Shown in pieces: positions 6,336-14,224 of a stretch of 53,485 nt of DNA. A program made the translations under genes and the position numbers. The DNA comes from Methanosarcina spelaei (lineage in GTDB: Archaea > Halobacteriota > Methanosarcinia > Methanosarcinales > Methanosarcinaceae). How positions within the stretch are numbered: the stretch's first letter is position 1; every line of letters starts with the position of its first letter. The notes under the pieces are model-generated. The model saw only the letters and a program-made list of their open reading frames with translations. It did no database searches and was not told the origin of the DNA. Where the stretch lies: NCBI RefSeq assembly GCF_002287235.1, contig NZ_LMVP01000549.1, positions 1 to 53,485 on the forward strand, in the 5' to 3' direction.

Positions 6336-8909
6336 TCATTCTTGTAGAGTTAATACTTGATTATTTTTTTCTTTTACAGTGAATCTTATATTGAATTTCG
6401 TCCCCTTGTTCCTTTCCAGTTCAAATTCACCATCTAATTGTTCTACAAGGGAAGTTACCAGCTGAAGCCCAAGGCTATCAACCTCTTCAATATCAAGGTT
6501 TTCAGAAATGCCTACACCATTGTCTGAAACAGTCAGGGTAAAACTTGTATTCTTACAGCCTTCCTTTTCGTATTCTTCGTTTTCGTCTCTATGGAGTTCG
6601 ATTCGAATTTTCCCTTCATTTTTGTCGGGAAATGCGTACTTGAAGGAATTTGAAACGAGCTCATTAATAATGATGCCTAATGGAACCGCATAATCCATAT
6701 CAAAGAAAATATTTTCTTCCAGATCCAGATTTAAGCTAATGTTTGAATTTCTAAGCCTGTATGTCTGGAAGAGATTTTCAGCGAGTTCCTCAATGTACAG
6801 CGAAAAGTTAAGTGTGTCGAGCTCTTCACTTTTGTATAGTTTCTCATGGATAAGAGCCATGGATACTACTCTGTTCTGGCTTTCCCTAAAAGCTTCCATA
6901 ACTTCTAAATTCATTATGAATTCTCTGTTACCGAACTTTTCTGCCTGAAGATCAAGCAGGGAGGAAATTACCTGAAGATTATTTTTAATTCGGTGATGGA
7001 CTTCTTGTTTACGGGCAATTTCTAGCCTCCTCATAGATTCTTCTGCCATTTTACGCTCTGTGATGTCTCTTATTACAATGACTACTTGATCATTGTAATA
7101 AGGTATAGCAGTTGCACTCACATCCGTCCAGATAGTACTGCCATCTTCCTTGATTATCCCTATCTCCGAGTTTTGAATAGAACCTTTCTCTCCCAAAGCC
7201 CTTACACTAGGAAATTCCTTAACCGACATTTCCGTACCATCTGGTTTGACATATATTCGAGTTGTATGTTTTCCTTTGAGTAAATCTGATCTCGAAAGAC
7301 CCACAATGTTTTCTAGGGCAAGATTTACATCTAGAATATTTATTTCTCTATCGACAATGGAAACTCCAACAGGCAACAACTCAAAAAGAGTCTTCAGTTT
7401 GCTCTTGCTCTCTTTTAGCATTTCTTCTGCTTTTTTACGGTCCGTAATATCCTGAGTTGTTCCACTCATCCGAACAGGAGTGTTTTTTTCTTCATCAAAA
7501 ATTACTTTTCCATATGAATGGACTGTGCGCTCTCCACTTGGTAAAATGATTCTATAATCAATACTATAGGATTCTCCGTTTAAAGCTTTTTCAACAGCAC
7601 TATATATGGAGTCTCGATCATCCGGATGTACACGACTGAAATATAAATCGAAAGTCGCCTCTAATTCTTGAGGATTAAGACCGAAAATACGATATGTTTC
7701 ATTAGACCAGCATACTTTGTTAGTTACAATATCCCAGTCCCAACTTCCGAGATGAGCAATTTCTTGAGCTTCAGCAAGACTTTCTTGACTTTCCTTCAAA
7801 CAATTGTAAGCCTCTTCTAGCTCTGCTGTACGTTCTTTGACTTTTTCTTCCAAAGTATCATATGCTTTTGTTAGCGCTTCTTCAATACGGGCGCGTTCAA
7901 TGGCCGCCCATATTCGTTCAGAAGTTTCAGCTATGAGATTAAGTTCAAATTCTGTCCATACTCGGGGCTTAGCACTATGCACTCCAAAGGCTGCTACCCA
8001 TTTGCCATTTTTAACCAAGCCGAGGCTGGCGTTGGATGCAATATTAATAGATTTGTAGGCTTCACGTTCAGCTTGTGTAAATCTAGGGTCGGTTGATACA
8101 TCGGAAAAGATAACCCACTTACCTTCTTTATAGGCATCTATTGTCATTTGGCTGAAATCTGAGGCATGTAAAGTACAGGCAATTGAGGGTACGCCGTTTA
8201 CATAGTCCCCGGTAATGACTACTTCTTGTTCATCTATAACGCGAGCATATGGGACGCGATCTGCATGAATCTGCTCGCCAAGGATGCGCGAGGCTGTGGA
8301 CTGTATCTCATCCGAGTTACTTAACTTTCTTAAAGCGTCGCTAAGCTTAAGCAGGAATGCCTGTCGTGCCTCGCTTTCTCGTAGCTTCTCTTCTGCCTGT
8401 TTCTGTTCGGTAATGTCTGTGAACACGATCAGGTTGCTGACGAACCGACCATGCTTGTCCATGATCGGCGAGCTGCTCAGTCTCACCCAAACGTCGCTGC
8501 CGTCCTTACGTCTCATCTTAAAGTCACAGCTGATCGGCTTTCCAGCCTTGAGTTCTTCCCACTCTTTTGAGGCGTGAGCTAGCCAATCTTTGTTAACGAA
8601 GTCATAGCCTGACCTACCTATAAGCTCATCGACGCAGTAGCCGAGTAATTTTGCTATGGATTCGCTTGCCTCTGTGATAATGAGATCTGGATTGATCCAC
8701 CAGAAACCATAGTTAGTAGCAGTGACGATCCTGCGATACTTTTCCTTGATCTCTTTTAGCGCCTCTTCAGCTTGCTTGCATTTGGTGATCTCCTGACTTA
8801 GTGCTATGTTCTCCGCACATAAGTCTTGATTGGACTTTTCCAGTTCAGCGATCCGTTTTCGCAGCTGGATCTCCATTTCATCCTTATCCAGAAAGTTAGA
8901 AGCAGTCAT
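6336..8909 (-). CDS. PAS-GAF-PAS-PAS sensor histidine kinase (HisKA_2 type)
   Basis: This is a soluble sensory kinase of 857 residues without membrane helices. The layout is: coiled coil (10-60), PAS (about 58-170, ending in the PAC-like NLIVFTDITEQKQAEE), GAF (about 185-345), coiled coil with ERTAELEEA, PAS (about 385-495, GSWDWDIVTNKVCW), PAS (about 505-625), then a HisKA_2 phosphoacceptor segment with EVHHRIKNNLQVISSLLDLQ (His near 637), and an HATPase domain with N-box INELVSNSFKYAFPD and DNGVGI. In the family it autophosphorylates His and passes phosphate to a response regulator. No regulator gene is adjacent, so it is an orphan. An AT-rich TATA-like stretch (about 9065-9085) lies roughly 160 bp upstream. 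The stimulus is unknown. Confidence 0.92.
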   Translation of the reverse strand: MTASNFLDKDEMEIQLRKRIAELEKSNQDLCAENIALSQEITKCKQAEEALKEIKEKYRRIVTATNYGFWWINPDLIITEASESIAKLLGYCVDELIGRSGYDFVNKDWLAHASKEWEELKAGKPISCDFKMRRKDGSDVWVRLSSSPIMDKHGRFVSNLIVFTDITEQKQAEEKLRESEARQAFLLKLSDALRKLSNSDEIQSTASRILGEQIHADRVPYARVIDEQEVVITGDYVNGVPSIACTLHASDFSQMTIDAYKEGKWVIFSDVSTDPRFTQAEREAYKSINIASNASLGLVKNGKWVAAFGVHSAKPRVWTEFELNLIAETSERIWAAIERARIEEALTKAYDTLEEKVKERTAELEEAYNCLKESQESLAEAQEIAHLGSWDWDIVTNKVCWSNETYRIFGLNPQELEATFDLYFSRVHPDDRDSIYSAVEKALNGESYSIDYRIILPSGERTVHSYGKVIFDEEKNTPVRMSGTTQDITDRKKAEEMLKESKSKLKTLFELLPVGVSIVDREINILDVNLALENIVGLSRSDLLKGKHTTRIYVKPDGTEMSVKEFPSVRALGEKGSIQNSEIGIIKEDGSTIWTDVSATAIPYYNDQVVIVIRDITERKMAEESMRRLEIARKQEVHHRIKNNLQVISSLLDLQAEKFGNREFIMNLEVMEAFRESQNRVVSMALIHEKLYKSEELDTLNFSLYIEELAENLFQTYRLRNSNISLNLDLEENIFFDMDYAVPLGIIINELVSNSFKYAFPDKNEGKIRIELHRDENEEYEKEGCKNTSFTLTVSDNGVGISENLDIEEVDSLGLQLVTSLVEQLDGEFELERNKGTKFNIRFTVKEKNNQVLTLQE

Positions 8910-9772
8910 AATTCCTCAACCCTGCTTTAAAACATGGCACTAATATTTCCTATTAAATCTGTTCAGCTTATCCTGTTATCTTATAGAATTGACATAAATT
9001 GATTCTAGGCAAATCTCTAATGCCTATCAATTGTTAATTCTTTATCCAACCATATTTATAAAAATACTATATATTTATTTTTAAACTTTTAGCATGAAAG
9101 TTGTTTGAGAGAAGTTATATTATATTTACTATAGATAAAAATTTCTAAAAAATTCAGATAGAGATGTATTTTTTGGCAAAAAACGTATTGGAAACTCTTC
9201 CCTGATTTCAATCGTCAGATACGTTATGATTTGATTTAGTCATATATCTTAATATGTGTATAAAAAGAAGGAAATATAAAAGACAATTTTAGCTCAGTCT
9301 GCAGGAATCTTTACACCCACCATCACACCTAAAAATCCCTAAAAACCCCAACCCCCAACTTAACCAACTATTAAAAACAGTATCCCTCTTTCAACCCATT
9401 TTTTTCAGTCAAACACTCGAATCAAGTTAGTGCACAAGAGCCGGATCTTTAACATAACCTTTGAAGCATACAAGGTTATTACAGATAGTATTCTAAAATC
9501 TCTTAGAAATTTATTTCAGAACAGATAATCAAAGCTTCACTAGCGCACTCTGCTGCAAGCAATGAAGCATATCTACACCGAAAACTTCTTTTGAATCCAT
9601 ACAACTTACCCAGAGACTCTACACTTGGTTAAAAATAGTTTCTTTACTGTAACTCTAACAGATTCAAACATCGTTTTAAAAATGGACAGCGAATTTCCTT
9701 ATTCTTCTTGTTTATTAGTCAAACTTTTCCTATATCCCAAAAAACACTTCCCACCAAATTCCCTACCAGAAC
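8910..9772. other. long spacer upstream of acylphosphatase
   Basis: This is about 860 bp of AT-rich DNA. It contains the presumed divergent promoters of the kinase and acylphosphatase genes and a C-rich stretch at 9310-9360 without clear structure. A 60-codon TTG-started frame at 9625-9807 has no family resemblance and is probably chance. Confidence 0.4.
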
Positions 9773-9797
9773 TAACCATAACTATAAATTATGGTTA
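9773..9797. promoter_or_regulatory. inverted repeat overlapping TATA box of acylphosphatase gene
   Basis: Perfect 9-bp arms TAACCATAA (9773-9781) and TTATGGTTA (9789-9797) flank CTATAAA, which itself resembles an archaeal TATA box. The GTG start of the acylphosphatase is about 27 bases downstream, so transcription would begin almost at the start codon. A dimeric repressor bound here would block TBP. The site is seen directly; its use as an operator is inference. Confidence 0.45.
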
Positions 9798-9813
9798 TTC
9801 AAAATAGCCATTT

Positions 9814-10092
9814 GTGACCTCTGAAGAAACTGTGCGTGCGGAAATCCTTGTATCAGGAAGGGTACAAGGCGTGGGTTTCCGAAGATTTGCAAGAAATGCT
9901 GCCGAGCGTCTGGGCGTAGAGTCTAACCCCAAGAATTTAAGAGACGGCAGGGTTTTTATCATTGCAGAAGGCAGACCTGAAGCTGTAGAGCTCTATATAA
10001 GTGAACTCAGGAAAGGGCCCACGTTTGCTCATGTGGAAAATGTCGATGTCACTTTTAAGGAAGCCCTTGGAAATGTTGACCAAGCCTTTTGA
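9814..10092 (+). CDS. acyP: acylphosphatase
   Basis: This small enzyme (92 residues) hydrolyses acyl phosphates such as acetyl phosphate, in the cytoplasm. It has the signature GRVQGVGFRRF with the phosphate-binding Arg at residue 23, and the catalytic Asn at residue 41 (KNLRDGRV), the usual family numbering. The loop before the Asn reads ESNPKN instead of the common GWVRN, a small departure. Length is typical. The GTG start has no Shine-Dalgarno site and sits about 27 bases below a TATA-like box, which suggests a leaderless or near-leaderless message. In an acetate-using methanogen the acetyl-phosphate pool makes this activity relevant, but that link is inference. It converges with the gene downstream. 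Confidence 0.9.
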   Translation: MTSEETVRAEILVSGRVQGVGFRRFARNAAERLGVESNPKNLRDGRVFIIAEGRPEAVELYISELRKGPTFAHVENVDVTFKEALGNVDQAF

Positions 10093-10150
10093 AAAAAGGC
10101 TTGAGCGAAAACGTAGAAAAAAGTAGGAAAAAAGCATGGTAAATGTCTAT

Positions 10151-11722
10151 TCAGCTTTTTTTCAGGATCTTTGCAATAATTACAATTCCGGCAAGATTTA
10201 CCAGTCCTATCACAAGATATCCTATAAGACGCGTTAAGCTCGAACTGGATGTTCCCGATTCCTTTTTCAAGAAACTGGCAGTAGAATTTTTTCCCGAACC
10301 TGATACTGATTCCGGATTATTTTCATTACTTTCTTCGATTTTCTGCCCTTTTTCAGTGAATTCCAACACCGAGTCGGTTTCAAGAGTGAGCTTTTTTTCC
10401 TGCTCTTCAAGGCTGTTTCCGGAATCAAGAGCAGCCCTGACCGTATAGCTACTTTCCGGCTCAAGCCCCAGGAAGAGAAACTCGTCATCATGTTGCAGGG
10501 AAGTTACAGTATTTCCTTCCTTCACGTTTCCTTCTTTTACGTCCCCGTCCTTTCCATTTACATTCTTCCTGAGTTCTATAGAACCTTTTTCAGGGAGTTC
10601 CACCTTCAGGTTTACATGGCCTGTCAGAAGGATCTGTTTTCCTTCTGCAAACCTTGGGCGGTCCGGAATATCAAGAATTCCAAGCAATGTAGGGGCAAAA
10701 TCTTCCTGGCCGTGCTTTCCCCTGAGAATTCCGCTTTCAACGCCCTGGGCATGCACTATAAGGGGAATTAGTTGTGCTTCATCAGTTACCATAAATTTTT
10801 CGGACTGGTGCCCACCTTTGGAATCGTCTTTGGAAAAACCCATTCCATGGTCTGCTGTCAGTAAAAAAGCAAGGTCATTTTTCTTGCAGAGTTCATTAAG
10901 TGAGGAAATATCGGTATCGAGACATTCGATGCAGTCTACATACCCATAATTATCCCGGTGGTGCCCGCTTGAATCTACAGCACCTACATTGATAGTGAGC
11001 AGGTATTTTTGCTCCGGTCTGTTTTTTGCCATATATTCAACAATACTGTATGCAGCTTCGACTCCCCATCGGTTGTATCCGCTGTACTTTTCACGGGTCT
11101 CTTTGGATTTGATGTATCCGGGTGCTTTATTAGCTGCCTTTTTCATAACCTGTAAAAGTCCTTCCGGCACTTCCGAGCTGTCAGAAGAAGGTTCGGGTTG
11201 CTCAAGGACAATTTTCATATTACTTATTGAGTTATTTTCATCCCTGAGAATGACATCCTGCTCGGCACGAATCGACCAGGAGTCCCCTCTTTCCATAACT
11301 GCAATACAGAGATAACCTTCCTTGTGTAGCATATCGAAAACAGTGGCATCTTTAAAGCTTACAAGTTCACTGTCTGCACCCGGATTTCCCGTGACAAGGA
11401 CCGAATGTCCTCCTTCGGTAAAAGTTTGAGGGGCACGAAGTTCCAGAATTTTGGCACTTTCTTTACTGATTATAGGGAGATTTTTAAGTTTGGCTTTCTC
11501 AAGAGGAGTGCCATCGAGTGCATGCGGTGTAAGTTCCGGATAGATAAAAGGTGCACTCAGGCCATCTACGATCAGTACGACCGCACCCTGAGGTGTGTTA
11601 ACTGGACTTACCTCCACCTCGGTGAGCCCGGAGGCAGGGGATGGAAAAATGGAAAAAGCAATAAGTGTTATAAGAAAAAACAGAACTGAGATAGACTTGG
11701 GTTTTCTGACGGCCTGTAACAT
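10151..11722 (-). CDS. secreted/anchored alkaline phosphatase superfamily protein
   Basis: This is a 523-residue protein with a signal peptide (about 15-32), a large ectodomain and a C-terminal membrane helix (about 500-520, LIGYLVIGLVNLAGIVII) followed by a short basic tail, so the enzyme domain should face outside. The catalytic core shows AVVLIVDGL (metal-binding Asp), GGHSVLVTG near the expected nucleophile, and TADHGMGF followed by GGHQSEKF, the late Asp-His and His metal ligands of the alkaline phosphatase/sulfatase/phosphoglycerate-mutase superfamily. Residues about 370-450 look like a beta-sandwich spacer and 455-495 is a Ser/Glu/Asn-rich linker. The substrate cannot be told. There is no ribosome site before the ATG; TTTATAG about 25 bases upstream suggests a leaderless message. 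Confidence 0.8.
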   Translation of the reverse strand: MLQAVRKPKSISVLFFLITLIAFSIFPSPASGLTEVEVSPVNTPQGAVVLIVDGLSAPFIYPELTPHALDGTPLEKAKLKNLPIISKESAKILELRAPQTFTEGGHSVLVTGNPGADSELVSFKDATVFDMLHKEGYLCIAVMERGDSWSIRAEQDVILRDENNSISNMKIVLEQPEPSSDSSEVPEGLLQVMKKAANKAPGYIKSKETREKYSGYNRWGVEAAYSIVEYMAKNRPEQKYLLTINVGAVDSSGHHRDNYGYVDCIECLDTDISSLNELCKKNDLAFLLTADHGMGFSKDDSKGGHQSEKFMVTDEAQLIPLIVHAQGVESGILRGKHGQEDFAPTLLGILDIPDRPRFAEGKQILLTGHVNLKVELPEKGSIELRKNVNGKDGDVKEGNVKEGNTVTSLQHDDEFLFLGLEPESSYTVRAALDSGNSLEEQEKKLTLETDSVLEFTEKGQKIEESNENNPESVSGSGKNSTASFLKKESGTSSSSLTRLIGYLVIGLVNLAGIVIIAKILKKS

Positions 11723-11982
11723 TATAAATTATTTTATTTTTAACCTATAAAGAGTTTACCTTTTAAAGACAAACTTTATGCGGATGTCCTGTGGATGTCC
11801 TGTATTACTTTCCGACTTTATTACATGATGAGCGTAAAGGATTATGAATCTCCTGAATTTAAGTAGGAGAAGAATGAACCTTCCTCTCTACTTTGTTTCG
11901 TTTTAAACCTCCATACCGTTAATGCAGAACAGAGAAAAGTGTCTGAAAAAGAAAGGTGCACGTTTCCTCATTTACATTTCTT

Positions 11983-12037
11983 AATAATTTCTCAATAATT
12001 TCTCAATAATTTCTCAATAATTTCTCAATAATTTCTC
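11983..12037. repeat. 11-bp tandem repeat, five copies
   Basis: Five perfect copies of AATAATTTCTC run without interruption, followed by a partial AATT. The array lies about 250 bp upstream of the DUF2157 gene in a 560-bp spacer that otherwise shows no gene. The period is close to one helical turn, so slippage expansion or phased protein binding are both possible. Confidence 0.9.
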
Positions 12038-12248
12038 AATTCCCTTTACATCCTTTCTTTTTGTTGTAACATATTTCTACTGCATGTCCGCTTTTCCAGA
12101 TTTGCTTTTTGGGCACATGACTTATTGGTGTTTCTGCCGGTTCAAAGTCTTGAAGAATTTCAGAATATTAGATGCTGCATTACATAATAGAGTAATTTAA
12201 TCTGGTAAGCTTCAGACAAAGGAAAAAATTATTTTATATGCGATCTAA

Positions 12249-12261
12249 AATTATTTATATA
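12249..12261 (+). promoter_or_regulatory. TATA box of the DUF2157 operon
   Basis: TTATTTATATAG lies about 25-35 bases before the ATG at 12284. With archaeal spacing, transcription would start within a few bases of the ATG. No Shine-Dalgarno motif stands before that ATG, consistent with a leaderless transcript. Confidence 0.45.
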
Positions 12262-12283
12262 GTTACATTAATAGAATTAGTAC

Positions 12284-13435
12284 ATGTTTGACCAGGATCT
12301 GATCCAAAAATGGCTGGACGAAGGCACAATTAATCACGCCCAGGCTGAGAAAATGAGGGCGGACATTGAGGAATATAAAACGGAACACAGGTCAAAAAAA
12401 CAAATTATTGCCTTCTCAACCATAGGGGCGATTTTAATCGGGATTGGTGCCATACTCTTTGTAGCTTCCAACTGGGAGAAAATCGGAGATGCCGTAAAGA
12501 TTCTGCTGCTTGCAGGAAGCACTCTAAGCATACATTACACCGGTTATCGCTTGAAATATGAAAACCAGAAATATCCAAGGCTGGGTTCTGCTCTGCTTTT
12601 CCTCTCAGCTCTGTTTTTTGGAGCAAGCCTCTTCTTAATTGCCCAGATTTACAATATCAACGCTAACAATAGCACCCTTGTCTTGATATGGCTTTTTGGA
12701 GTTTTTCCCCTTATATACGGTTACAGGTCTACTGCGGTTGCCGGGCTTTGTTCTTTACTTTTTTACATATGGATAGGCCTTCTGTACAGCGAAAGAAATA
12801 GTTTCGGTGAATTGATAAATTTCCTGGACCTCTATCTTATCTCAGGCATTGCCCTTTATTTTACAGGAACTTTTCATGAGTTATCAGCAAAAGCGAAATA
12901 CGTTGCACCAATTTTTAAGTTCATGGGACTGCAAGCTGTACTCCTTGCACTGTTCATGTACACTTTCGGGTTATGGGAATCAAAAAATGAAGAAATTGTT
13001 CCGGTAGTTTATGTTTTCCTGGGAATCCTTTTTCTGGCAGGCCTTCTTTCTAAATCACTTCGATCAAAGCTTACATGTTTTCAGACAGATATGAGCATGG
13101 GTGTAATCTCGTTTTTAATGGCGGGATTTACTTTGATAACCCAATACACCCCCGTGTCAGAAGAAGCCTATGTAGGCTTTTTTAATCTTGTTTTCCTCGG
13201 GCTTCTGATTCTTCTCCTATATGCAGGGTATAGCACAGAAGACATCGGGATAGTTAATACTGCAATGTTCTGGTTTATACCCTTGATTATTGCAAGATAT
13301 TTTGATTTTTTTTGGGACCTTCTTCCAAGATCGTTCTTTTTCATGATTGGTGGGCTTGTCCTGCTGACTATAAGTATAGTACTGGAAAGGAAAAGAAGAG
13401 AATTAAAAGCTCAGTTTGCAGGAGTGGGACAATGA
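12284..13435 (+). CDS. DUF2157 polytopic membrane protein
   Basis: This 383-residue protein has a short cytosolic N-terminal domain (residues 1-40, FDQDLIQKWLDEGTINHAQA, typical of DUF2157) followed by about ten to eleven hydrophobic helices and a basic C-terminal tail. The GAILIGIGAILFVASNWEKI segment around residues 50-70 is the family hallmark. Function in the family is not established. The gene is followed after 67 bp by a GDYXXLXY-family gene on the same strand; this pairing recurs in bacteria and archaea and points to a shared membrane complex. A leaderless start is likely from the TATA box position. Confidence 0.85.
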   Translation: MFDQDLIQKWLDEGTINHAQAEKMRADIEEYKTEHRSKKQIIAFSTIGAILIGIGAILFVASNWEKIGDAVKILLLAGSTLSIHYTGYRLKYENQKYPRLGSALLFLSALFFGASLFLIAQIYNINANNSTLVLIWLFGVFPLIYGYRSTAVAGLCSLLFYIWIGLLYSERNSFGELINFLDLYLISGIALYFTGTFHELSAKAKYVAPIFKFMGLQAVLLALFMYTFGLWESKNEEIVPVVYVFLGILFLAGLLSKSLRSKLTCFQTDMSMGVISFLMAGFTLITQYTPVSEEAYVGFFNLVFLGLLILLLYAGYSTEDIGIVNTAMFWFIPLIIARYFDFFWDLLPRSFFFMIGGLVLLTISIVLERKRRELKAQFAGVGQ

Positions 13436-13502
13436 AAAACTGCGGTCTTAGAGCCAGAAGCTGTCGACCAACGAACCTTTCAGAAGCAGGGAGAGACTAC
13501 GA

Positions 13503-14078
13503 ATGAACCAGAAGAAAATCCTTTACCTTACCATAGTTTTCTGGCTCCTGATTTTCTCAGGCTTTATCGTTTATAAGGAGTATACTCTCAGAACCGGCAC
13601 TGAGGTTCTGCTCAAAACCTTACCAGTAGACCCAAGAGATCTTTTCAGGGGAGACTACGTGACCCTTAATTACGAAATCAGTACTTTGGATATGGAAAAG
13701 ATTCCATCTGAAGACTCTTACTTTTATAGCGACGAGCCAGTATATCTGGCACTGGAATTAAAAAACGGTTGCGGGGTACCTAAAAAAATATACACTACTC
13801 CACCCGAAGATGGACTTTACATCAAAGGTAAGGTAAAAGATGTTATATACGACTGGGAAACAGACGAATCAGGTATTACAACAGAAGAAGAAACCATTAA
13901 GGAGCTTCGGGTCGACTACGGCATTGAAAGTTATTTTGTTCCCGAAGGCAAGGGAATGGAGATAGAAAAGGCACAAAGGACCGAGAAAACAGAAGTTACT
14001 GCAAAAATTATCGTTGACAAGTACGGAAATGCCGTAATCAAGAGTTTATTGATTAACGGAAAAGAAATTGAGTTCTAA
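13503..14078 (+). CDS. GDYXXLXY-family membrane-anchored protein
   Basis: This 191-residue protein has an N-terminal signal-anchor helix (residues 8-25) and an exported beta-rich domain. The family motif appears as RDLFRGDYVTLNYEI near residues 45-60. The domain is usually partnered with DUF2157 or DUF4401 membrane proteins, as here, so the two probably act together at the cell envelope; the role is unknown. The ATG is preceded by GGGAGAGACTACGA, a reasonable ribosome site, in contrast to the upstream gene, which supports translation from an internal position of a shared message. Residues 90-170 are acidic and lysine-rich. Confidence 0.85.
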   Translation: MNQKKILYLTIVFWLLIFSGFIVYKEYTLRTGTEVLLKTLPVDPRDLFRGDYVTLNYEISTLDMEKIPSEDSYFYSDEPVYLALELKNGCGVPKKIYTTPPEDGLYIKGKVKDVIYDWETDESGITTEEETIKELRVDYGIESYFVPEGKGMEIEKAQRTEKTEVTAKIIVDKYGNAVIKSLLINGKEIEF

Positions 14079-14224
14079 ATCGTATCACCTCTATTAGATT
14101 ATGAGAATCAGAAAATACAGATTTTCATCAGTTGATTTTGGTGACTGGAGGTTGCAATAAATCATAAGTTAAAAATCCAGCAAAAAGAAGGGCACAAAAG
14201 AGAGTCTAAAAAATTATAGTTCGA

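Noticed and set aside
9625-9807. 60-codon frame just upstream of the acylphosphatase gene
   Set aside because: TTG start, no ribosome site, composition unlike a folded protein, overlaps the promoter palindrome.
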